A DNA stretch of 64,000 nt, taken from assembly GCA_031417915.1 (NCBI GenBank), contig JANOWN010000037.1:4793-68792 (forward strand), read 5' to 3'. Source of the stretch: Methylotenera_A sp031417915 (GTDB lineage: Bacteria > Pseudomonadota > Gammaproteobacteria > Burkholderiales > Methylophilaceae). The position numbers and the translations under genes are program-made. The notes under the pieces were generated by a model. It did no database searches and was not told the origin of the DNA. It saw only the letters and a list, made by a program, of their open reading frames with translations. How positions within the stretch are numbered: position 1 is the first letter of the stretch; each line of letters starts with the position of its first letter. Shown here piece by piece: positions 26,371-34,017 of this stretch.

Positions 26371-27204
26371 TTAAGTGGTTTTTAATTGAGACGGTGATAA
26401 GTTTGGTTGGTTAATCCATTTCATGCCAGCCGAGATGGCGAATATTGCGGTGACATAAAATACCAACTGCATGCCTGCTGGGCTTGCGTCATAACCAATT
26501 AAGCTATGCAGCAACATGCCGAGTATGGATTTTTCTGGCAATATTGCAGAGGTATCCCATAGTGGCGAAATTAAAGCAGGAATTAAATCTGCTTGAATGA
26601 GGTAATGTGCGGCTTGTGAGGCCATGCCAGCAGCTAGCAATAATACTAATACACTAGTGGCAGTAAAAAACCAGCGCATAGGAATGCGAAGCAAGCCTTT
26701 GTAAAGCGCGTAACCTATGGTGACACCTGCTATCATGCCGATTGCGCCGCCAAGTAGTAAACTAGATGCGCCTACTTGTTCTGAGGTAGCAATGCCGTAT
26801 AAAAACAACACGGTTTCTGAGCCTTCGCGCAAAACCGCGATGCCGACAACTGCGAGCAATACCGAGCATTCACTCGCGCCGTCACGAATAGCATTGCCGA
26901 CTTTTTGAGCGCTCGTGGCAAGCTCTTTTCCGTGCGAGGCCATCCAAATATTGTGCCACGCTAGCATTAATACCGCCACACCCAGAATAATGGCGTTAAA
27001 CAGCTCTTGACCAACGCCGTCTGCAAGTTCAGAAATTTGGCCCGTAGAGCTGGCCACAAGTGCTGAACCTAATAGCCCAAGCAATAAGCCGCCAACAATC
27101 CAGCGGCTGCGCCCAGGCACATCGCGCGTGGCCGCAGCGACAATGCCGATGATGAGCGCGGCCTCTAAAACTTCACGAAAAACAATGACAGCAGTTCCGA
27201 ACAT
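26371..27204 (-). CDS. efeU: FTR1-family high-affinity iron permease
   Basis: A 277-residue membrane protein with seven hydrophobic segments. It contains both iron-binding REXXE motifs: R10-E14 (FREVLEAALIIG) and R126-E130 (LREGSETVLFLYG). FTR1/EfeU proteins import oxidised ferrous iron across the inner membrane. It is flanked by a periplasmic cupredoxin, which probably takes part in Fe(II) oxidation or delivery, and an outer-membrane protein. There is no DyP peroxidase (EfeB) here, so this is a minimal two-component version. Confidence 0.93.
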   Translation of the reverse strand: MFGTAVIVFREVLEAALIIGIVAAATRDVPGRSRWIVGGLLLGLLGSALVASSTGQISELADGVGQELFNAIILGVAVLMLAWHNIWMASHGKELATSAQKVGNAIRDGASECSVLLAVVGIAVLREGSETVLFLYGIATSEQVGASSLLLGGAIGMIAGVTIGYALYKGLLRIPMRWFFTATSVLVLLLAAGMASQAAHYLIQADLIPALISPLWDTSAILPEKSILGMLLHSLIGYDASPAGMQLVFYVTAIFAISAGMKWINQPNLSPSQLKTT

Positions 27205-27221
27205 AGGTGCTTTCTGAAAAG

Positions 27222-27539
27222 TTATTTGGCGATGATCACGCCTTGGGCAGTGGCCATGTTAAATTCACCAAAAAATGGGTATTTACCTGCCGTTAGCGGA
27301 CCGATATAAATCGTCGCTTTGCTGTTGCCACTGATTATTTTTTCGCGGTTTAGCTCGTGACTTTCAAATTCTTCAGGCGTGGCATCTAAGTTTTCCACCA
27401 GCAATTTAACTTTTTTGCCAGCAGGAACGGTGAGCTCAGCAGGCTCGAAGTGGTGATTTTTTATTTTTATAGTGAACACATCATCAGCGGCAAATGCCAG
27501 CAATGGGAGCATTAAAATCAGGCCTAATACTTTATTCAT
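27222..27539 (-). CDS. Periplasmic cupredoxin-domain protein of the FTR1 system
   Basis: A 105-residue secreted protein with a 17-residue signal peptide (ending AFA) and a cupredoxin fold. The core is KNHHFEPAELTVPAGKKVKLLVENLD, followed by ATPEEFESHELNREKIISG, as in EfeO-type cupredoxin domains and FtrB-like partners. The classical type I copper Cys is absent; Glu/His/Met residues could bind Cu or Fe. It heads the operon with FTR1 and the outer-membrane protein, directly behind a Fur-box-like sequence. Confidence 0.85.
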   Translation of the reverse strand: MNKVLGLILMLPLLAFAADDVFTIKIKNHHFEPAELTVPAGKKVKLLVENLDATPEEFESHELNREKIISGNSKATIYIGPLTAGKYPFFGEFNMATAQGVIIAK

Positions 27540-27564
27540 TTATGATTACCTTAACAATATTTTC

Positions 27565-27583
27565 GATAATGATAATCATTCTT
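27565..27583 (-). promoter_or_regulatory. Fur box in front of the cupredoxin-FTR1 operon
   Basis: GATAATGATAATCATTCTT matches the classical 19-bp Fur consensus GATAATGATAATCATTATC at 16 positions by eye and lies 26 bp upstream of the cupredoxin start. This predicts iron repression by Fur. Confidence 0.8.
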
Positions 27584-27640
27584 ATTAAGATTTGCAAGTA
27601 ATTTTGAAAAATTTTGAAAAATGTTGAAATAAATGCTACA

Positions 27641-27731
27641 AAATACAAATGGCTTGCATATTTGCAAGCCATTTTAGCAAATTTTAATCAATTTATATGC
27701 CCTGAGAGCAAATATCCATGCGGGTTGCAGG
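27641..27731 (+). repeat. Dispersed hairpin repeat, copy B
   Basis: It has the same 12-bp stem as copy A (27647-27658 / 27663-27674) with loop TATT. After a TTTTAATCAA spacer comes ATGCCCTGAGAGC and AATATCCATGCGGGTTGC. Unlike the other copies it sits between divergent genes, so it is not serving as a terminator for either one. The rest of the 27540-27870 gap holds the Fur box and presumably the promoter of the downstream endonuclease gene. Confidence 0.8.
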
Positions 27732-27870
27732 CCTTCACTGGAATGTTTTAGTTCAGTAGCAGCAACATAGGCTGGATGGTGGTACCTTTAAAATTGTAGT
27801 CACTAAAATTTGCTATCATCATGTCATTGCGCTATTGTCAGACTAGCTAGCATAGGTAAATAAATTTATT

Positions 27871-28623
27871 TTGCATAACACACTGCATATCGCTACATTC
27901 AATATCCACAAGGGGTTTACGCATTTTAACGCCCGTTTCGCCTTGCATCTTCAGCGCGATTTACTTCAAAAATTACACGCTGATATTATCTTTTTGCAGG
28001 AAGTGCAAGATGTACATATTAAAAATGGCAAACACATCGAGGCATCTTCTGGCTCTGGGCAAGTAGAGTATTTGGCAGATACGCTTTGGCCAGATTTTGC
28101 TTATGGCAAAAACTCGGTGTATCCCAAGGGTCATCATGGCAATGCTTTGCTGTCGAAGTTTCCAATTTCTAAAACCACCAATGAGGATATTTCCGCGCAT
28201 AGCTTAGAACAGCGCGGCATGTTGCATTGTGAAATTAAGGTGCCAGGCTGGGACGCGCCATTACATGCGGTTTGTGTGCATCTGGGTTTGTTTGCGCATT
28301 GGCGCCGTCAGCAATTGGTAGATGTGGCTGATTATATTGATCAACACGTACCGCACGATGCACCGCTGATTATTGCAGGGGATTTTAATGATTGGAGCAC
28401 GCGTGCAGGCCGCGTATTTGCGGAGCGTCTACAAGTGCGCGAGGTGTTTGAGCTCCACACTGGCAAGCTGGCGCGCAGCTTCCCAGCTTGGTTGCCAATG
28501 TTGAGGATGGACCGTATTTATGCGCGTGGCTTTAACGTAAAACATGTACAAGTTCACTCTGGTGCGCATTTCGTCAAAGTGTCTGACCATGCAATACTTT
28601 CTGCAACGCTTATAAAAACATGA
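27871..28623 (+). CDS. Endonuclease/exonuclease/phosphatase family protein
   Basis: A 250-residue EEP-superfamily hydrolase. The metal-binding motifs are visible: IATFNIHKG at the start, FLQEVQD with the catalytic Glu, GDFNDW and a C-terminal SDHAIL. No signal peptide is seen. The start is TTG; no ATG fits the conserved N-terminus. The stop overlaps the clsB start by 4 bp. EEP genes often sit beside clsB (as ybhP beside ybhO in E. coli), so a role in phospholipid metabolism is possible. Confidence 0.9.
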   Translation: MHNTLHIATFNIHKGFTHFNARFALHLQRDLLQKLHADIIFLQEVQDVHIKNGKHIEASSGSGQVEYLADTLWPDFAYGKNSVYPKGHHGNALLSKFPISKTTNEDISAHSLEQRGMLHCEIKVPGWDAPLHAVCVHLGLFAHWRRQQLVDVADYIDQHVPHDAPLIIAGDFNDWSTRAGRVFAERLQVREVFELHTGKLARSFPAWLPMLRMDRIYARGFNVKHVQVHSGAHFVKVSDHAILSATLIKT

Positions 28624-29765
28624 CGCATTTTATTGACGGCAATCAAATCAAGCTGTTACGCAATGGCGCAGAATACTTTCCTGCGCTAGAAACAGCGATT
28701 GATGGCGCACTATATGAAGTGTATTTGCAAACTTATATTTACGCAGCGGATGCAACAGGAATCCGCATTGGAAACGCGCTAAAACAAGCTGCGCAGCGTG
28801 GAGTGGTTGTGAATGTATTGCTGGATGGGTTCGGTTGCAAAGATTTATCTAAAGCGTATATTAAAGAACTAGAGCAGGCGGGCGTTCTGGTGATGTTTTA
28901 CCGGCCTAAAGTATCGCCATGGACCTTTAAAACAAGGCGTTTGCGGCGATTGCATCGTAAGGTTGTGGTGGTAGATGGCATAATTGGTTTTGTAGGCGGC
29001 ATCAATATTATCGATGATAATGATGTGCCAAATCAAATTGCGCCGCGCGTTGATTTCGCGGTGCGTATAGAAGGCGCGATTTTGGTCGCCATTGTCGAAA
29101 GCGTGCATAAGTTGTGGCGTCGCATGGCATGGGCAAGGTTGCGGCAAACAAGTGCACATTCTGCCAAAGCTAATTTACAGGCTACAAAAGCAGGCATAAA
29201 GGCGGCTTTTGTGACGCGTGATAATGTGTTGCATAGAAGCGATATTGAGACGGCTTATTTGGCAGCCATTGCACAGGCAAAATCAGAAATTATCATTGCC
29301 AATGCTTATTTTTTGCCTGGCCAAAGGTTTCGGCAAGCTTTGTTGGCGGCGGCTGCGCGTGGAGTAACAGTAAAATTGTTGTTGCAAGGCCGTAAAGAAT
29401 ATTTTTTGATGTTTGCCACGCATGTTTTTTATAGTGAGTTTCTAAATGGCGGTATCGAGATATACGAATACCGCAAAAGTTTTATGCATAGCAAAGTTGC
29501 AGTGGTGGATAATCATTGGGCGACGGTTGGCTCATCCAATATTGATCCATTTAGCTTATTGCTAGCGCATGAGGCCAATGTAGTCGTGCAAGATGTGGCA
29601 TTTGCAAGCGAATTAAGAAGTGAAATCAACGTCTCAATTCAGGCTGCGTATCGCGTCACTTCGCATGAGTGGGAGCATGACAGCAAGCTCAAACATTTTA
29701 CTTCATGGATTTCCTACGGGTTTGTCAGAGTTTTTTTAGGGATTATTGGATATTCAAATGAGTAA
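28620..29765 (+). CDS. clsB: Cardiolipin synthase B (phospholipase D family)
   Basis: A 381-residue enzyme with two PLD HKD motifs: LHRKVVVVDGIIGFVGGINI near residue 115 and MHSKVAVVDNHWATVGSSNID near residue 290. It lacks the N-terminal membrane helices of ClsA, matching ClsB/YbhO. It should make cardiolipin by phosphatidyl transfer. It overlaps both the EEP gene upstream and the transporter gene downstream. Confidence 0.92.
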   Translation: MTHFIDGNQIKLLRNGAEYFPALETAIDGALYEVYLQTYIYAADATGIRIGNALKQAAQRGVVVNVLLDGFGCKDLSKAYIKELEQAGVLVMFYRPKVSPWTFKTRRLRRLHRKVVVVDGIIGFVGGINIIDDNDVPNQIAPRVDFAVRIEGAILVAIVESVHKLWRRMAWARLRQTSAHSAKANLQATKAGIKAAFVTRDNVLHRSDIETAYLAAIAQAKSEIIIANAYFLPGQRFRQALLAAAARGVTVKLLLQGRKEYFLMFATHVFYSEFLNGGIEIYEYRKSFMHSKVAVVDNHWATVGSSNIDPFSLLLAHEANVVVQDVAFASELRSEINVSIQAAYRVTSHEWEHDSKLKHFTSWISYGFVRVFLGIIGYSNE

Positions 29766-30840
29766 ACTAGAAACCAAGCAGGTAGAAACGCCAATCGAGC
29801 AAGATTGGGGCTCGCGTGACCATGTGCAGACGTTGGTACTGATGCTAGCCACGGTGTTGGGGGTTTACCTGTGCTATCGCATGGCGGTGCCGTTTCTATC
29901 TGTGCTTGCATGGGCGCTAATGCTGGCAGTTTTGTTTACGCCTTTGCAACGCTGGTTTGAATCCAAGCTCAAACACCCTAATTTGGCAGCCATCGCTTCT
30001 ATTCTGTTGATTGGTGCAATCGTGGTCGTGCCTGCGATATTTGTGGGAGAGCAATTGATATTGCAAGCACTAAAAGGTACGCAATTAATCGAGACTAAAG
30101 TTGCTTCTGGCGAATGGCGGCGCACATTAGAAGCGCAGCCACAACTGGCACAAATATTAGACAAAGCTGAACATTATATTGACCTGCCAGGCACGTTTAA
30201 AACTTTTACTGTATGGCTGGGAGACACTGCTGGCGACATTGTTAAAGGCTCTGTATTTCAAATTGTAGGCTTATGTTTGGTTTTATATGTGCTTTTCTTT
30301 TTTCTGCGCGATCGACGTTTGGTGTTGAAGTCAATTATGTTTTTGTCACCACTCTCACAGGCAGAAATGGGCAGGCTATATAAGCGAGTGGGCGACACCA
30401 TTCACGCCACTGTTTATGGCACATTCGCCATTGCCGCCGTGCAAGGTTTTTTGGGCGGCCTCATGTTTTGGTGGTTAGGGCTGCCAGCGCCATTGCTATG
30501 GGGGTTGGTAATGGGTTTATTAGCCATTGTGCCAATGTTAGGGGCTTTTGTGGTTTGGGGGCCAGCGGCGCTCTTTTTGGCTTTAGAAGGCGATTGGGGC
30601 AGCGCACTGACGCTCGCCTTATGGGGTATGCTGGTTGTCGGCACTGTTGATAACTTACTTAGACCAATCTTTGTTGGCAATCGTCTTAAGCTTCACACCA
30701 TGCTTACCTTTTTATCGGTAGTCGGTGGGCTGTTGTTGTTTGGGCCAGCTGGGCTTATTTTAGGGCCAGTGACGCTCATTATTACCATCACATTGTTAGA
30801 AATTTGGTTTAATCGAAATTCCGATGAGGCGGCGCGTTAA
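29758..30840 (+). CDS. AI-2E/PerM family transporter
   Basis: A membrane protein of about 360 residues with roughly eight helices of the AI-2E (PerM/TqsA) family. Helical pairs and the central soluble part match, as does the conserved GLPAPLLWGLVMGLLAIVPMLGAFVVWGP region followed by NLLRPIFVGNRLKLH. The ATG at 29758, inside the end of clsB, is preferred to an in-frame TTG 12 bp upstream. The transported compound is not known; family members export small molecules or act in Na+/H+ exchange. Confidence 0.88.
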   Translation: MSKLETKQVETPIEQDWGSRDHVQTLVLMLATVLGVYLCYRMAVPFLSVLAWALMLAVLFTPLQRWFESKLKHPNLAAIASILLIGAIVVVPAIFVGEQLILQALKGTQLIETKVASGEWRRTLEAQPQLAQILDKAEHYIDLPGTFKTFTVWLGDTAGDIVKGSVFQIVGLCLVLYVLFFFLRDRRLVLKSIMFLSPLSQAEMGRLYKRVGDTIHATVYGTFAIAAVQGFLGGLMFWWLGLPAPLLWGLVMGLLAIVPMLGAFVVWGPAALFLALEGDWGSALTLALWGMLVVGTVDNLLRPIFVGNRLKLHTMLTFLSVVGGLLLFGPAGLILGPVTLIITITLLEIWFNRNSDEAAR

Positions 30841-30848
30841 GTTTTATC

Positions 30849-31727
30849 ATGGAGATTAAATCAAACTTATTAGTCGAAAGCATGTTTCAGCAGGCTTTGC
30901 CGGCACGTAATAGCGACGCGCACAAAGGCACGTTTGGCAGCGTGGCAATTATCGGTGGTGATAGTGGCATGGTAGGCGCGGTTTTGCTGGCTGCACGGGC
31001 AGTCTTGCATTGTGGTGCAGGGCGTGTTTATGCCGCAATGTTGTGTAAAGATGCACCAAGTGTAGATATTTTACAGCCTGAAATTATGCTGCGTTCGCCA
31101 GCCGCAATCGCTCAGTTGCCGCAACTCAATTGTGTTGTCATCGGCACTGGGCTTGGTCAAACCAATGCCGCAATTAAGTTGTTAGAATTTTGGTTAGCGC
31201 AAAATGTGCTTTTGCTTTTAGATGCAGACGCACTTAACTTAATCGCCAGCCATCTGCATTTAGCGTCGCTTGTTATTAGTCGAACTGCAGAAACGGTGAT
31301 TACGCCGCACGCGGGCGAAGCCGCCAGATTGCTGGATGCTGGACTGCTTGATGCCAGCACTGAGCACATTCAACAAAATCGCACAGAAAGCGCGCTTAAA
31401 TTGGCTAAAAACTTAAATGTTACCTGCGTGCTAAAGGGCGCAGGCACGGTTTGCGCGCACCACGATGGTAGTTGGTTTACAAACACGAGCGGTAATGTTG
31501 GATTGGCCAGCGGCGGTACGGGCGATGTGCTGAGCGGCATCATTGGTAGCTTGATGGCGCAAGGTTTAAGTGGATTGCAAGCTGCAAAACTGGGTGTTTA
31601 TGTGCACGGCGCCGCAGCGGATGCGCTGGTTAAAAAAGGCGTAGGGCCGTTAGGACTAACAGCATCGGAAGTTGTTCTAGAAGCACGTAATGTGCTAAAC
31701 ACGCTAAACGCAGTAATTAGTAACTAG
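30849..31727 (+). CDS. nnrD: ADP-dependent NAD(P)H-hydrate dehydratase
   Basis: A 292-residue ribokinase-fold enzyme (YjeF C-terminal domain, CARKD family) that repairs hydrated NAD(P)H. Visible motifs are KGTFGSVAIIGGDSGMVGA near the N-terminus, VITPHAGEAARLL and the signature GGTGDVLSGIIGSL. The epimerase (YjeF-N) domain usually fused to it is absent, so the epimerase must be elsewhere. It follows the transporter gene by 8 bp. Confidence 0.92.
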   Translation: MEIKSNLLVESMFQQALPARNSDAHKGTFGSVAIIGGDSGMVGAVLLAARAVLHCGAGRVYAAMLCKDAPSVDILQPEIMLRSPAAIAQLPQLNCVVIGTGLGQTNAAIKLLEFWLAQNVLLLLDADALNLIASHLHLASLVISRTAETVITPHAGEAARLLDAGLLDASTEHIQQNRTESALKLAKNLNVTCVLKGAGTVCAHHDGSWFTNTSGNVGLASGGTGDVLSGIIGSLMAQGLSGLQAAKLGVYVHGAAADALVKKGVGPLGLTASEVVLEARNVLNTLNAVISN

Positions 31728-31744
31728 TAATTTAGTTAAAACCA

Positions 31745-31783
31745 CTGCCCTGCAGCCCGCATGGATATTGGCTTGCAGGGCAT
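31745..31783 (-). repeat. Dispersed hairpin repeat, partial copy D (hairpin 2 only)
   Basis: On the minus strand this reads ATGCCCTGCAAGCCAATATC followed by CATGCGGG and a TGCAGGGC arm, the second hairpin of the repeat. The first (AAATGGCTTGCA) hairpin is missing. It lies between the convergent nnrD and DUF5666 genes. The plus-strand sequence after it resembles the sequence after copy A. Confidence 0.75.
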
Positions 31784-31828
31784 CGAATATTTATTCTTTT
31801 TGAGTGCCATTTTGTAACGCGACTGCTA

Positions 31829-31849
31829 TTAAAACTTGTGCTCGACTTG
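31829..31849 (-). pseudogene. Possible 3' scar of a lost outer-membrane protein gene
   Basis: Read on the minus strand these 21 bases encode QVEHKF plus a stop, almost the same as the QVEYEF end of the barrel protein at 25618. The surrounding 31 bases (31819-31849) match 25608-25638 at 26 positions by eye. They lie directly past the DUF5666 stop codon, as if that gene had replaced the body of a paralogue. Confidence 0.35.
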
Positions 31850-33106
31850 TTAGTGATCTATGCTTTCATGTCTTTCAGCCCTTTCAGCCCTTTCAGGACG
31901 TTCAATTTTCTCGAGCCGTTCAATATGTTCAGGCCTTTCAACTTTTTCGTGTTTTTCAGTTTTCTCCGGCCGTTCGGCATGCTCTGATCTATCTTTGGCA
32001 TCTTTATTGTCGTTAGCGCCTCTGCCTTGTTCTGTGCGCTCTCCCTTGGTTTTCTCTGATGCATTTGGGCGATGCTTACCGCCACCACGCTCCAACAGTT
32101 TATTTTCATTCGAATATTCAATGCTGCGTGCGGTAATCTTGCCAGCGCGATCTAACTTGCCGCGTACAATAACAGTTTGATTTTCGTTAGCATTTTTGCC
32201 GCTGATTTTGGTGTTGGCATCAATGTTAATCGCTTGATTTTGCATACTAAATTGCTGCCTTGCTGCTGTTGAAATGCCTTGAATAACCACGTTTTCTGCG
32301 TTTCTGAGCACACGTTGCGTAGCGCTATCGTCGATATAATCAGCGTGTAATGCGTGGCCATCCCAGCTTCCGCTTACCTGAACAATACGTCCAGTACGAA
32401 TTTGATTTGCGTTCGCAATGCTAACGCCATTTATTTTGCCAGCTTGGTCGACAATACCCGCAATTGAGGACGGCGTATTGGCCGAAGCTATATCTATGCG
32501 CAACGCTTGTATGGCATTGTTGGCCGAGGTGTTGGCTGCGGCTAAACCGCTAATTTTGACTATTTGATTTGGTTTTAAATCGGCTCTGCCAATGGTGTTG
32601 TTACTCAGATTAATTGTTTGTCCCATTAGCTGAACGGTGTTTTGTGCGGCATCCACTTTTTCGATTTTGCCGACCATAATATGAGAGACGCTCACGCGCT
32701 GCGCTCTGAGCTGATTTGCTTTGTTGATTGATTCAATCGCAACCAGTTGGCCGATGTTGAGCGCTTCAACAGAAGATGACACGCCATCAACATCAACAAT
32801 GGTTTGTTTGTCGTAATGCACCTCCAGGCCATTCACGCAGATACTTGCGAAGCCAGTGATAATGCCAATAATACCTGTGCCACCAACACCTGAATTGGCT
32901 TGATCACCCGTACCGCCAACACCTGAGTTGGCTTGCACACCAGTGCCACCAATGCCTTCTGATTGGTTGCCTGTGCCACCAATACCATCTTGTTGGATGC
33001 CCGTTCCGCCTATGCCAGCATTGCAAACGTTGGTCTCGGCAGCAGTAGTATTCGCTGACAATAAAACCAGCGAAATAGTGACTAAAGCTGCGGAGAAACG
33101 TTGCAT
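31850..33106 (-). CDS. DUF5666-domain secreted protein with GIGGTG repeats and charged tail
   Basis: A 418-residue protein with a signal peptide (about 1-23, ending TAA/AETN). Next come five GIGGTG/GVGGTG repeats (about residues 30-80), then two or three OB-like DUF5666 units (about 85-325, with VDGVSSSVEALNIGQLVAIE and NQIVKISGL). The C-terminal tail of about 90 residues is made of Glu/Arg/Lys/Pro/His repeats such as ERPEKTEKHEKVERPEH. The function of DUF5666 is unknown. The minus-strand neighbour upstream (DUF6502) ends 3 bp before its start, so the two are cotranscribed. Confidence 0.75.
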   Translation of the reverse strand: MQRFSAALVTISLVLLSANTTAAETNVCNAGIGGTGIQQDGIGGTGNQSEGIGGTGVQANSGVGGTGDQANSGVGGTGIIGIITGFASICVNGLEVHYDKQTIVDVDGVSSSVEALNIGQLVAIESINKANQLRAQRVSVSHIMVGKIEKVDAAQNTVQLMGQTINLSNNTIGRADLKPNQIVKISGLAAANTSANNAIQALRIDIASANTPSSIAGIVDQAGKINGVSIANANQIRTGRIVQVSGSWDGHALHADYIDDSATQRVLRNAENVVIQGISTAARQQFSMQNQAINIDANTKISGKNANENQTVIVRGKLDRAGKITARSIEYSNENKLLERGGGKHRPNASEKTKGERTEQGRGANDNKDAKDRSEHAERPEKTEKHEKVERPEHIERLEKIERPERAERAERHESIDH

Positions 33107-33109
33107 TGT

Positions 33110-33997
33110 TTAGCTTTCCTTTTCAGGTGCTATTGGACTATCAACAGGCTGATCGTCATCGGTGTGATAAAAATACACACCAAAATTCATTCTTTGGTCG
33201 GCCTTATCAGATTCTCTGCGCGCTATCTTGCCAGGCTCTGTTTGTGCGGCTTTAAGCGCTGCGGCGCGTCGATTCAGTGCTTTAATCGTATTCATACCAT
33301 TTTGCCTCGCTAGATCATGTAATGTCTCAACGTTTGCCGCAGTTAAGTTGTCATAATATACGCAGCGCTCAAGCATGGGTTCGTTTTTGCTGTTTAAGTT
33401 ACTCACAGCGGCCGACATGTGGTCATGCACATTCATCGCTAAAAAAGATAACTTATATTCTAAATCTTGGTTGGGAATAAATGCTTGCACATTTAGCCGT
33501 ACATGGTCGCTATAGTCGAGACTCACAAATCCCAGCCTTAGCCATTCGTCTAATACTGGGCGCGCACGAAAATCTTTGCTAACGCTGGCTACCAAAGATT
33601 CAAAGGAGATTATTCCTTTGCTGGCAAGTCGCGGCAGTGCTCGCGGTTGGCCAGATTCATCTAAGTATTTGCTGTCGCCCAGCCATAAGCCAAAAATCTG
33701 CGCGCTTAAAGAAAAGGGCGGCTCGTGTTCCTCATTCTGCTCGTCACGAATACGCTGTACATCTTTGCGATGTACACCCGTTAACAAAGTAATACGGCTG
33801 TTGGTTTGCTCCTTGCCTTCAATTTTAAATTCATCCTCGGCTACGCTTACAAACACACGCTTTAAATCCTCGAGCACCATGGTGTAATTAATGCCTTGAG
33901 AAAGCATGAGGCGTACTAAAGGGCGCAATACCTTTCGTAAAGTATTGTGCAAAATAATTTGCATCTTATTGGAAGAGTTGGTGAGATTAATTTGCAT
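33110..33997 (-). CDS. DUF6502 family protein
   Basis: A 295-residue soluble protein. The N-terminal part (LRPLVRLMLSQGINYTMVLEDLKRVFVSVA and SRITLLTGVHRKDVQRIRDE) has a helix-turn-helix-like appearance and matches the DUF6502 family pattern. This suggests a possible DNA-binding or regulatory role, but no function is established. It lies 20 bp past the end of the oxidoreductase gene and 3 bp before the DUF5666 gene, all on the minus strand, so the three may form one operon. Confidence 0.7.
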   Translation of the reverse strand: MQINLTNSSNKMQIILHNTLRKVLRPLVRLMLSQGINYTMVLEDLKRVFVSVAEDEFKIEGKEQTNSRITLLTGVHRKDVQRIRDEQNEEHEPPFSLSAQIFGLWLGDSKYLDESGQPRALPRLASKGIISFESLVASVSKDFRARPVLDEWLRLGFVSLDYSDHVRLNVQAFIPNQDLEYKLSFLAMNVHDHMSAAVSNLNSKNEPMLERCVYYDNLTAANVETLHDLARQNGMNTIKALNRRAAALKAAQTEPGKIARRESDKADQRMNFGVYFYHTDDDQPVDSPIAPEKES

Positions 33998-34017
33998 TGA
34001 TTATCAGTTAGTGCATT

